Source: Taudactylus pleione (Eukaryota; Chordata; Amphibia; Anura; Myobatrachidae). From it: a stretch of DNA of 64,000 bases. The notes below the pieces were generated by a model, which had not been told where the DNA came from, did no database searches, and saw only the letters and a program-made list of their open reading frames with translations. The stretch is taken from contig JAUIMM010000015.1 of NCBI GenBank assembly GCA_031769625.1, positions 26,814,501-26,878,500 on the forward strand, read 5' to 3'. This document shows, one piece after another, positions 31,611 to 41,336 of this stretch (within the stretch, counting starts at the first letter, position 1; each line of letters begins with the position of its first letter). The translations under genes and the position numbers were made by a program.

Positions 31611-34551
31611 TTCTACTATGGTTGGCGAACTAGAGAATGCGGAACGTGACGGTGGCCCGCCAACTGATGTGCCTCCCATTGAGGTGGGAAGTGTTGTTGG
31701 GCCAAGTGATTGTCTGCCTGATTTAGAGGTCAGAAGAGAGGTCTTTGCTGTGGAGCAGTTGAATGACCCTACTTTGGTAAAAGCCAGGGAGAATGTAAAA
31801 GTAGTTGATGGTAAACCCGTAGACCCTGATAGTACTTTGTCCTATCCCCACATGGCAATGTGTCAGGATTTGTTATATCAGGTGACTAAGAAGGGGGAAG
31901 ATATTGTGGAACAACTAATAGTTCCCAAAGCCTACAGAAGAACAGTGTTGGATCTGGCCCATGGTCATATAACGGCAGGCCATCTAGGGGTAGAGAAAAC
32001 CACTGAGCGAATAATGCAGAGGTTTTTCTGGCCCGGGCTTCATAAAGAGGTGTCTGACTTTTGCGCCTCCTGTCCTGAGTGTCAGTATCATGCTCCCAGG
32101 CCACATTTTAAGGGTCCACTAGTTCCATTGCCTATTATAGAGGTACCGTTTGAAAGAATAGCGATGGATTTGGTTGGACCCTTAATGAAGTCTGCCAGGG
32201 GACACCGGTATATTCTGGTTATAATGGATTACGCTACCAGGTACCCGGAAGCGATCCCGTTGCGCAATACGTCAACCAAGACCATTGCCAGAGAGCTAGT
32301 TCATGTCTTTAGCAGGCTGGGTATACCTAAGGAGATACTTACTGACCAGGGTACACCGTTTATGTCCAAAGTCATGAAAGAGTTATGCCGCCTGTTCAAA
32401 ATCGAACAGTTAAGAACTTCGGTTTATCACCCCCAAACCGATGGGCTGGTCGAGAGGTTTAACAAGACATTAAAACACATGCTTAGGAAAGTGGTCGACA
32501 AGGATGGTAGGGATTGGGACTACTTATTGCCGTATTTATTGTTGGCCATAAGAGAAGTTCCCCAGTCCTCCACCGCGTTTTCACCCTTCGACTTGTTGTA
32601 TGGGAGACACCCAAGGGGGTTACTAGACATTGCCAAAGAGACATGGGAGGGGCAGTCTAGTCCTTACAAAACGGTGATTGAGTATGTTTCTCAAATGCAG
32701 GAGAGAATTGCTGCGGTAGTGCCGATAGTGAGAGAGCACCTGGAACAGGCTCAACAGACACAGCAGAGGGTATACAACCGCAATGCTCGGTTACGCAGCT
32801 TTGCTCCTGGTGACAGAGTGTTAGTATTGGTTCCCACTGTGGAAAATAAACTTTTGGCTAAATGGCAAGGGCCCTTTGAAATCTTAGAAAGAGTGGGGCA
32901 GGTCAATTACAAAGTTTTCCAGCCGGGGAAAAGAAAGCCGGAACAGATATACCATATAAATCTGTTAAAGCCCTGGAAAGATAGAACGGTACTGTCGGCC
33001 GTCCGAGACCCTCCAGTAAGTCCAGGGCCCTTAGTTCCCGAAGTGACAGTGGCAAAAACCCTGTCGGCAATTCAACAACAAGAGGTCAAGGAGTTTCTGA
33101 TTAGAAATAGGGTGCTGTTCTCTGACGTACCTGGGAAAACCTCGGTCATTAAACATGACATCATCACTGACCCAGGGGTTAAAGTTAATCTAAAGCCCTA
33201 TAGGTTACCAGAAGCACAAAGAGAATTGGTGTCGAAAGAAATTAAAAATATGCTAGAGTTAGGGGTTATTGAAGAATCACATAGTGAATGGTCAAGTCCC
33301 ATTGTGTTGATTCCAAAGCCTGGCGGGAGTGTGCGTTTCTGCAATGACTTCCGAAAGTTGAACAGTGTTTCAAAATTCGATGCCTACCCGATGCCAAGAG
33401 TGGATAAACTGATTGAGAGACTAGGGACGGCAAGGTATTTAACCACTCTTGACCTAACCAAAGGGTATTGGCAAGTACCGTTAACCGAGAGCGCCAAACA
33501 AAAGACAGCTTTTTCAGCACCAGAGGGCTTGTTTCAGTACAAGATGTTGCCCTTCGGGCTACATGGGGCACCTGCTACCTTCCAAAGAATGATGGACAGG
33601 ATTCTAAGGCCCCATAGATGGTATGCGGCTGCTTATCTGGATGACGTGGTCGTTCATAGTCCTGATTGGCAGTCTCACTTACCCAGGGTACAAGCAGTGT
33701 TGGACTCCATCTATAAGGCAGGTTTGACAGCCAACCCAAAAAAGTGTTGTCTAGGCATGGAGGAAGCAAAATATCTGGGATACACCATTGGCAGAGGCCT
33801 GATAAAGCCTCAGCTCAATAAAGTTGATGCCATACAAAACTGGCCACGGCCTCTGAATAAGAAGCAGGTGAGAGCCTTCTTGGGAATTACGGGGTACTAC
33901 AGGAGGTTTATACCCAACTTTGCCACCATGGCAGTCCCACTGACTGACCTGACCAAAGGCAAACAAAAAGTCATGGTAGAATGGAGTCCTGAGGCAGAGA
34001 AAGCTTTTCAGGAGTTGAAAGTAGCGTTGTGTTCCCAACCAGTCCTGATGACTCCTAATTTTGAAAGGGAATTCATAGTACAAACCGATGCATCAGAAGT
34101 AGGTATAGAAGCGGTCCTGTCCCAGAACAAGGAGGGTGAGGAACACCCTATTTTCTATCTTAGCAGAAAGTTGAATGTACATGAGAGAAACTATGCCACA
34201 GTGGAGAAGGAGGCGTTGGCCATAAAGTGGGCGTTAGAGGCTCTCAGGTACTACTTGGTCGGAAGAAAGTTCAAATTGATCACTGACCATGCCCCTCTGA
34301 AGTGGATGTCCGAAAATAAGGCCAGTAATGCGAGAATTACAAGATGGTTCTTGGCGTTACAAACTTTAAAATTTTCAGTGGAACACAGGCCAGGAAGCCA
34401 GCTGGCCAATGCAGACGCGTTGTCACGCGTTCATTGTTTGGGTGCTTCAGTTGTTCCGCCCCACAGGTTGAAACAAAGGGGGGGGATATGTGATAGGATC
34501 ACGGGTAAGGTGGTCTGTGGCAGGTACATTTGTCCCAGATTCCTGTCTTAA
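31513..34551 (+). CDS. pol: Gypsy pol: integrase, reverse transcriptase, RNase H
   Basis: One open frame of 1012 codons from the first ATG. Real homology starts near 31600, after the protease. Residues about 150-190 form the H-H-C-C zinc domain (HITAGHLGVEKT, CASCPECQ). The integrase acidic triad is visible in IAMDLVGPL, LTDQGTPF and DGLVERFNK. A GPY/F module (KWQGPFEI) follows at about residue 452. Reverse transcriptase has FCNDFRKLN, LTTLDLTKGYWQVPL and the catalytic AYLDDVV near residue 708. RNase H has VQTDAS, EKEALAIKW and ITDHAPLKW. The frame has no stop before the 3-prime LTR and ends 63 bases inside it. An indel in the adjacent run of eight G may have removed the original stop. Expression would depend on the broken gag. 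Confidence 0.93.
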   Translation: MWLCYSFCGFGAWSGVRCNIGERLCSLLELFPFSTMVGELENAERDGGPPTDVPPIEVGSVVGPSDCLPDLEVRREVFAVEQLNDPTLVKARENVKVVDGKPVDPDSTLSYPHMAMCQDLLYQVTKKGEDIVEQLIVPKAYRRTVLDLAHGHITAGHLGVEKTTERIMQRFFWPGLHKEVSDFCASCPECQYHAPRPHFKGPLVPLPIIEVPFERIAMDLVGPLMKSARGHRYILVIMDYATRYPEAIPLRNTSTKTIARELVHVFSRLGIPKEILTDQGTPFMSKVMKELCRLFKIEQLRTSVYHPQTDGLVERFNKTLKHMLRKVVDKDGRDWDYLLPYLLLAIREVPQSSTAFSPFDLLYGRHPRGLLDIAKETWEGQSSPYKTVIEYVSQMQERIAAVVPIVREHLEQAQQTQQRVYNRNARLRSFAPGDRVLVLVPTVENKLLAKWQGPFEILERVGQVNYKVFQPGKRKPEQIYHINLLKPWKDRTVLSAVRDPPVSPGPLVPEVTVAKTLSAIQQQEVKEFLIRNRVLFSDVPGKTSVIKHDIITDPGVKVNLKPYRLPEAQRELVSKEIKNMLELGVIEESHSEWSSPIVLIPKPGGSVRFCNDFRKLNSVSKFDAYPMPRVDKLIERLGTARYLTTLDLTKGYWQVPLTESAKQKTAFSAPEGLFQYKMLPFGLHGAPATFQRMMDRILRPHRWYAAAYLDDVVVHSPDWQSHLPRVQAVLDSIYKAGLTANPKKCCLGMEEAKYLGYTIGRGLIKPQLNKVDAIQNWPRPLNKKQVRAFLGITGYYRRFIPNFATMAVPLTDLTKGKQKVMVEWSPEAEKAFQELKVALCSQPVLMTPNFEREFIVQTDASEVGIEAVLSQNKEGEEHPIFYLSRKLNVHERNYATVEKEALAIKWALEALRYYLVGRKFKLITDHAPLKWMSENKASNARITRWFLALQTLKFSVEHRPGSQLANADALSRVHCLGASVVPPHRLKQRGGICDRITGKVVCGRYICPRFLS
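34471..34486 (+). promoter_or_regulatory. Polypurine tract
   Basis: aaacaaagggggggga lies two bases before the 3-prime LTR, the expected plus-strand primer site. Confidence 0.85.
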
Positions 34552-35094
34552 GTGTTTTAAAACCCCCAGGAGAAAGTCTGCAGTGTAGCAGGCTTGAGTC
34601 TCGGCTTTTTGAAAAGCCGGTTTGGGACCTGGGGGTTGTGGGTGAGAGGAGAGGGAGGGCTCCACCCACGGCCACTCCAGGTTTTGGTTCTCGCAGCCTG
34701 GTAACAGGCTTGTTAGTTTTCCACCTGAGAGTGGCCAATATAAGCCTAGTTTGTTTAGGGCTGATGGTCTCACCTGGGAGAGCAGACAGGGAGTTTGCTC
34801 AGAGACACTTGAAAACCTAACTGTAAGTGTTGTGCTGTGCTTTTGTTGCTGGTGAGGGCATTAGGCCCTGCCAGGTTCTGGTAGTGAGGGAACTACCTGT
34901 GAAGTTAGTGCCCCGACAGGGCTAGGATTTACGTTTATGTTTTCTTTGTGTTATTTCTGACATTGCACAATAAAGACTGGCGCCGACCAGCTTGTACTTG
35001 CATCCAGTCTGGCGTACTGTTTCCCAGCTGCTGTGTGTGAAAGGAAGGAGTCCTCTACCCAGGAGAGGGACCCCCTAACCTAACTGTGTCACAA
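34489..35094 (+). repeat. Gypsy 3-prime LTR
   Basis: 606 bases, colinear with the 5-prime LTR apart from about eight substitutions and one extra A near 35041. Confidence 0.92.
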
Positions 35095-35369
35095 TATATA
35101 TAATAAATGTGTGTGTGTCTGTAAGGTTTTTAGAGTGCCAGTGGTATGTGATGTGCCTAAAACTATAATTAAATAAAATGATACAATTAAATCAAAGCCT
35201 ATCCCCCCACACAAACGGGGTGTCAGCTCAACCTAATCGGTATAAGTCGTGGTCAGTGACTTCTAGAGTAATGTGAGAACAGTGTGATTAAGTCAGAGCG
35301 CCTTAAAGTGATTTGTGGTGCAGAGAATGTGCAAAACAACGCTAATTAAATAGATAGAATGAGAACTAA
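35095..35369. other. Flanking sequence between gypsy and Harbinger
   Basis: AT-rich, with a short (tg)n tract. It is split from 42363 onward by the Harbinger insertion (taa at 35367-35369 and 42363-42365). No coding signal was recognised. Confidence 0.4.
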
Positions 35370-36121
35370 GGCCCTGATTCAGACCCACTCGCAAGTGGGC
35401 GTACGCACGTTCGGCGTACGTAAAAAAATATTTAAATTCAAGCACTCGCTCGTATTTTCCTACGCAGCTAAAAATCCGCCCCAAACTCAGGCGACCCCTC
35501 CTCTGACTAACGAGCGTGCCAAATAGCGAGCGTACATCCCCAAAATGGCTTGAAGGGAACGCACGCACAAGTACAAACCGGAAGTGGGACTGTCAGATTC
35601 CGATTACCTGCTCGTTTTTTCGGCCTACCTCCCTCAATCGTATCATGCCAATCAATGTATCAATTAGCTTAATTGTTTGTTTGTTTTCAACACAATGCAA
35701 TAAACTTTAATCTTGTCCGTGTTTGTATTTGCTCGCAGAATACGTACGGCCGAAACCTGTTCAAAAGACATGTTAGCCCCAATTAAACAATTGTTCTATT
35801 TGTTTGTCTCCCCACAATTTTTCTGTGGTTCATTTCTTTATTTAAATTTGCTTACGCATGTCACTGCATCAAGCCTATCATAACTCTCAAGAGATTTCTG
35901 GCCCTGTCGAACACATGACTCATACACTAACCAATAGAATTTGTCCTGTTAATTTCCCAAATACATTAGCCAATCAAATTTTTTTGGGGTGCTTTATTTC
36001 ATGTCTGTCCTATTGAGTCATTGTAGTCATATCTGCATGTGCATGTTTTCATGTCTGTCCTATTGTGTTTTTTTTTTGGTTTCCTGTTGAAACTAACCAC
36101 AATATTTTTGTAATTTTTTAG

Positions 36122-36400
36122 GGGCACAGCAAACACTACGGCGGCATCGCCACACAAGACGCCGGTCCCGGCCCATCTCTCCAACCCCCAATTCCTCTAT
36201 TACCCCCTCCTCCCCAGACCCTGTGGCCGAAATTTCAGGCCTACTTCCCCTCCAGCCCAATTCCCCCTCTCCTCCATCCATCCCTCCTCCAAATACCCCC
36301 TCCCAGGATCCCGAAAACACCTTGCCCCGCGGGTTGGGGAATGTAGCCACCTCCGAGGTGGTCCAGGGAGTGGCTTCTGGCTCTGTCGTTTTGGAGAACG
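36122..36400 (+). CDS. Unidentified exon inside Harbinger (Pro/Ser-rich)
   Basis: After the acceptor taattttttag, a frame starting two bases in reads a basic stretch (QQTLRRHRHTRRRSRP). This is followed by a Pro/Ser-rich segment and ends SGSVVLEN with a clean donor, ggtatgt. It joins in phase to the exon at 36731. I do not recognise the protein. Basic plus low-complexity sequence followed by a short helix resembles the C-terminal half of Myb-like Harbinger proteins, but this is inference. No upstream coding exon was found between the left terminus and 36122. Confidence 0.5.
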
Positions 36401-36730
36401 GTATGTTTTTAAAGTTTATTTTGGACACCACAAACTGTTTGTATGTAATCATGTGTCGTCCCCATTTTTTTTTACTTTTTGTCGCCTTAGGGTATTTTTG
36501 GGGGTTGTCTTTACCTGTTCCTGCTGATGTCACCATACACATATCACACCTGTGTGCCTTTTTTTAGGGCCCTTGTATTTTTGCCCTTAGACATTTTGGG
36601 GTGCTGGGTTTTATCCGTGTAATGTTTTTTTGGCCCACAAGCTTGTAAGTTTTGGTTTGCTTGTTTTGTGTTTTTTTACAATGTTGCTTCATTATCGATT
36701 TATTAATCCCCAAACTTTTGTCACCCACAG

Positions 36731-36840
36731 AGGAACAGAGGCGTCGGGAAGAGATTGTGAATTGTGTGGGCCGTATGCGGGAGCAGGTCACCGGGCTTAT
36801 GCAGGGCCTTGACCATTTGTTGGTCCTCCTTAGGAATTAG
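36731..36840 (+). CDS. Unidentified terminal exon inside Harbinger
   Basis: After the acceptor tcacccacag, the frame continues from the exon at 36122 as EEQRRREEIVNCVGRMREQ and closes HLLVLLRN followed by TAG. A poly-A signal (cttaataaat) follows at about 36870. It is predicted to be a helical tail. Together the two exons form the 3-prime end of a plus-strand gene whose 5-prime part is missing. Confidence 0.5.
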
Positions 36841-37660
36841 TTTTTTTTTTTTTTTTTTACAAATTGTTTCTTAATAAATCTGTTTTAAATCAAGCTCTGT
36901 CTCATGCGTTTGGAGTAAATCCAAGATTCTTTACACTGACATAAGTAGACTCTTCAAGCAAGGTTTGCCACAGAATCTCACTACAGATTGTGTGTTGTAT
37001 TTTGAATGCAAACAGGCACAAGAAACACCTCCCAGTACCAATGTCATTTTCCTTTTTTGTGGTGGTCAACATGATAGTTTACACCATTTTTCAGGTTCCT
37101 ATTTGGTGGCCAAACTGCTTAGGACAATCTTACGAAGGCAACTGATTGTACACGATTCCTTGTTGTGTTGGTTAGTACCCCGAAAACATATTACATTTTA
37201 GCTCCACTTGCTTCATTACTGGGTTACCCCTTAGGTAAAATTAACGTTTGGGAGTTTGTTTACACTTGCTTCTAACGTGCCCAAAAAGGAAACAAATTAC
37301 ACTCTCCAAATATTTATTCACAACAGAAATCAAAATACAAAGTGGTCACTCACAAACAAAACACACAGTGATAATCAGAAAAACACCACATACCAAAAAC
37401 ACTAAACAAACACACAACAAATCAAGAACTGGTTGACGAAGGTCCATGCCCACATGATTTCAAAAATATGGCGTTGCAATATTGGTGTCAGAATATATTC
37501 CCGAAGTTTCAACAGAAAGGTTTTTGAAGGGTAGCAGGAAGTAGTCATCGTGGGAGTGCCAAAGATTATGCAAACAAACAGAAGATGGTGCAAGAATTAA
37601 TATAAAAAAAGATGAACGTTAAAAAACCGTAACACATTGGGTATACACACTGTTGTTTGA

Positions 37661-38783
37661 TCAATAATTACCTAAAATATCAGGCCACCACATCATCGCG
37701 TATGGCCCCCCACATACTGACCTCCGACCAACCTCGGGGGGGCCATCCTCAGGTAAGGCATCCTCTGGCTGCATTGGAACACCACTCCTTATGGCGATGT
37801 TGTGAAAGATCCCACACAGGACCACAATTTTCGAAACCATATCCGGCAAATACATGAGCTCGCCACCAGAGCGGTGGAGGCATCTGAATCGGCCTTTTAA
37901 AAGGCCGATACAGCGCTCCACCACTTGCCTGGTGGCTGTAAGTGCAGTATTAAACTCACTTTGTGGACCTGGTGTGGGAGCCAAATAAGGAGTGAGCAGC
38001 CAGGGCATGCAAGGGTATCCACTGTCTCCTGTGAAAAAGAATAGACAACATCAGGATCACTGTGTATCAAGCTTAACATTGTTATGTTCTAAAGGTCTCC
38101 ACTTACCCAGAAGCCACGCATCACCAGCTTGTAGGTTGGTTAATTTGTGCCATATCCCTGATTGCCGGATGACGAAGGAGTCGTGCACTTCCTGGTAATT
38201 TTGCATTCAGGGACAGGATCTGGAGGGAGGCATCACATACCACCATTACATTCAGGGAGTGATAGTGTTTCCTGTTTCGAAATATGGCCTCCAGCCGTGC
38301 TGGAGGCTGAAGTGGTATGTGAGTACCATCCACAACCCCTATGATGTGTGGGAAGCCAGCTATTTGGTAAAAATTGGCCTTGGCCACACTAAGGGCACCC
38401 ATATCCAAAGGCATTTGAATAAAATGATGGAGGTGCTTGAAAAGTGCCTCCATCACTGCCCTCAGGATCCGGGAAAAGGAGGATTGTGAGATGCCCGCCA
38501 CTATTCCCACCGTTTGAAACGATCCTGAGGCACAGAAATGTAACACCGCCATAAATTGCGTAAGTGGTGGTATTGCTGTAGGACTGTCAATTTGCCGCTC
38601 AAGATCACTCTCTATTAATGAGAGAGTGTCTATGATGATTTTGGGAGGAAGACGGTAGCGTCTTAAAACCTCATCATCGGGCATTCCAAAAAGGGTGACA
38701 CGTGTTCGAAATATCTGGGGCCTTGCACGCCTACGATGCCTACACCTGGGACGAGATTGAGGTTGGTCGGCTTCCGGGAGCAT
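37661..38783 (-). pseudogene. HARBI1-like: HARBI1-type transposase, two exons, one frameshift
   Basis: DDE nuclease of PIF/Harbinger. The minus-strand exon a, 38783-38107, starts at ATG in LAMLPEAD. It may extend to an acceptor (ccatttcag) just upstream. It carries GMPDDEVLRRYRLP, LHFCASGSFQTVGI and the first catalytic Asp in GVVDGTHIPL. Intron 38029-38106 has donor gtaagt and acceptor ttcacag. Exon b, 38028-37661, completes GDSGYPC (second Asp) and has VERCIGLLKGRFRCL (catalytic Glu) and FHNIAI. Length of about 348 residues is normal for the family. At 38186 the frame breaks inside the conserved PGSxHDS motif: the HDS part is read one frame over, and that second frame continues correctly into exon b. 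This single lesion makes the copy inactive as written. Confidence 0.88.
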
Positions 38784-39144
38784 GGCCAGAACAATCCGCC
38801 CAAGATCAACCTGAAATGGCAAGATTGGAATGTAAGGCTTTGGACCCACCCCAAAAGAAAATTAAAAACAACTTAGCTTGATGATACCATCCATTGCTGC
38901 TTACATGCCGGGGTATTGTCATGATACGTCCAAACTGAAATTAATCACAAAAATAATTTGACAAATTTCACTCTGTGCATTTTTGTTTCTAAATTTTGTG
39001 CTAGACAAAACTTAAAATATGCGAAACACACATTTGGCAAAAGAGCAAAACGACATTGCACACAGTACATCAAAATGGGTTGAAATGTTTGCCAAAAAAG
39101 CGAAAGGGCAACCACAAAAAATTTTACAGGATTAATAAGCATTT

Positions 39145-39560
39145 AAAAATGCGCTAATTAGTTCGCAAATACAAGTTACAATAGTAAGTAGTAAAAATGC
39201 GCTAATTAGTTCGCAAATACAAGTCACAATAGTAAGTAGTAAAAATGCGCTAATTAGTTCGCAAATACAAGTCACAATAGTAAGTAGTAAAAATGCGCTA
39301 ATTAGTTCGCAAATACAAGTCACAATAGTAAGTAGTAAAAATGCGCTAATTAGTTCGCAAATACAAGTCACAATAGTAAGTAGTAAAAATGCGCTAATTA
39401 GTTCGCAAATACAAGTCACAATAGTAAGTAGTAAAAATGCGCTAATTAGTTCGCAAATACAAGTCACAATAGTAAGTAGTAAAAATGCGCTAATTAGTTC
39501 GCAAATACAAGTCACTATACAAACTGAGAAAAATGCGCTAATTAGTTCACAAATACAAGA
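39145..39560. repeat. 48-bp tandem repeat, nine copies, between divergent genes
   Basis: The unit starts aaaaatgcgctaattagttc and continues gcaaatacaagtcacaatag then taagtagt. Units begin at 39145, 39193, 39241, 39289, 39337, 39385, 39433, 39481 and 39529 (the last partial). Units 2 to 7 are essentially identical. The array lies between the 5-prime ends of the HARBI1 and Myb-like genes. The minus-strand ORF across it is an artefact of the 48-base period. Confidence 0.95.
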
Positions 39561-40049
39561 TAAAAAATGGACTTACCAAGAGCAAATATATAAGAGTCCA
39601 AATCAAAAGGTCTTTGGGTCCGAAATTAATAAAAAGCTAAAATATATGAAATTATGGATCCAAAAATTAAAAACAAGAAGAAACACAATGAGACAACAAT
39701 TGATCAAAAGTTAGACTTCACAAAACTTACCAAATCAAGAAACGAGGCCAAAAAACAAAAAAGAGAACGGAAAATAAAAACGCAAATCTAGCAAACAAAA
39801 TAATCTCCAACCGCCAACTCCTTTATTCGCAAACAAGAAACTCCAGCCAAGGTAACCTCCAACAATCCAAAAACGCCACCTCGACTCGAGACACACCAAG
39901 CCATAAATAGTGTTTCGTTTCCCGCACAAATTAAGGAGGGATCATAGGAACGCACAATCAATGATGCGGCCGCAAAATAAGGACGCATGTATAAATACGT
40001 CACGAAAACACATTAAAATTCTGGTGTATTTCTTGGTTGGACCTCAGAC

Positions 40050-41336
40050 ATGGCGACAGACCAGGGAAACAATGCCCAAGAGTCAGGCGGTAAGTCTTTC
40101 ATGCATTTTGTATCAATGATTAATTTGAAACATAAGATTGGGCAAGTTGTGATTTTCTGAAATATGAATATTTACACAAATAGGTGAGGAGGATGACATG
40201 GAAGAGGCTGCTGGGCCCAGTATTCCGGCCAAAGCTGCCAAAAAAAAAAGGCAGCCACATTTCACAAGAAAGGAGAGGGAGGTTTTGATACAGAAGTGTG
40301 TGGACATCCTGCCACAGGCAGACAGGAATATGAGTCTAAGCCAGAAGGGGAGAATGTGGGAAGAGGTAGCCGTTGCTGTCAATAGGGTGGGTGATTATGT
40401 CCGTCTAGCCCGGGATGTCAAACGGCGGTAAGTAAACACTTGCCCCCCCTAAAAACAAACACCATTTTAAACAAAAGGATAATGGCTTCCATTTTTTCCC
40501 ACAGATGGGGCGACTTCAAATATCGCCTAAAGCAAAAACTCCCGGACAGGGCTAGGCATGCAAGGGGGACAGGTGGGGGTCCCACCCCTGTGTCATTGGA
40601 GTTGACGGATTTAGAAGAGCTGGCACAGGGGTGTGTGCAGCCTGTGGAGGTGTTTGGCGTGTCCAACATGGATACGGACATGCCAGACTTTGCGGCTCCT
40701 CATGTTGTCCCAGGTAAATCTTTTGATGTCACCAACTCTGAAATGTTATTGTGCCAATATGTAGATTCTAATGTGAGTCTTTTCTCTTTTTTCCTAACAG
40801 AGACACAGGCGGATGAGTCTGCTCCAGAGGGGAGCCTTGTCCGCCGAATTTCTGCTGGCTCGGCAGGGGAGGAACCAGTACATCCGGCTGAGGACCCTGC
40901 AGAAGCCAGTCCAGGGCAATCCCCCTCGCAGGCAGTGTCCCTCCTCACAGAACTCAATTTCAAATCGGATTTCCATACGGAGATTCTGCAGAGGATGGAC
41001 GCCAGTCTGCTACGGGTGGCTGAGGGCCTGGAGCAAAATGCTGCGGCCAACGTGACCATTGGTCAGGCCCTGGCGGAAAATACCAGGGCCAACATCCGCA
41101 TCGCCAATGCCCTGGAGCAGCTCGTTCGCCAGCACATGGTGGAGCCAACCTCCCTTCCTGCTGGAACATCAGGATCCTCCACCTCTGGCACAACATCAGC
41201 CAATCCTCCAAATGTGCCTAGCCCTGTGCCTAGTCCAGAGGCCACAGCATCTGCCTCTGGACAGGCCAGCCCGATGACATCCCGGACCCGGTCTGGCGCC
41301 CTCCCTCCCCCATCCAAACGGGTGAAAAAACGGTGA
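40050..41336 (+). CDS. Harbinger Myb/SANT-like DNA-binding protein, four exons
   Basis: The accessory protein of PIF/Harbinger elements, thought to bind the element ends and help transposase enter the nucleus. Exons are 40050-40089, 40184-40427, 40505-40713 and 40801-41336, each with GT/AG borders and matching phases, giving 342 residues. Exon 1 starts MATDQGNNAQESG. Exons 2 and 3 encode the Myb/SANT-like three-helix domain (FTRKEREVLIQKCVDILP, GRMWEEVAVAVNRVG, DVKRRWGDFKYRLKQKL) with its spaced Trp residues. Exon 4 has a helical region (FHTEILQRMDASLLRVAEGL) and a Ser/Pro-rich tail ending PPSKRVKKR, a likely nuclear signal. No break was seen, so this gene looks intact. Confidence 0.88.

Larger units (their letters stand above)
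29505..35094 (+). mobile_element. Gmr1-like Ty3/gypsy retrotransposon
   Basis: A complete LTR element of 5590 bp. The LTRs are at 29505-30109 and 34489-35094. A candidate primer site follows the left LTR, and gag, protease, integrase, reverse transcriptase and RNase H follow in that order, then a polypurine tract. The integrase-before-RT order is typical of the Gmr1 group and unlike most gypsy elements. The flanking atat (29501-29504, 35095-35098) is compatible with a 4-bp target duplication in an AT repeat. The LTRs differ by about eight substitutions and one indel by eye, so the insertion is young. Gag is broken but pol is open. Confidence 0.92.
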
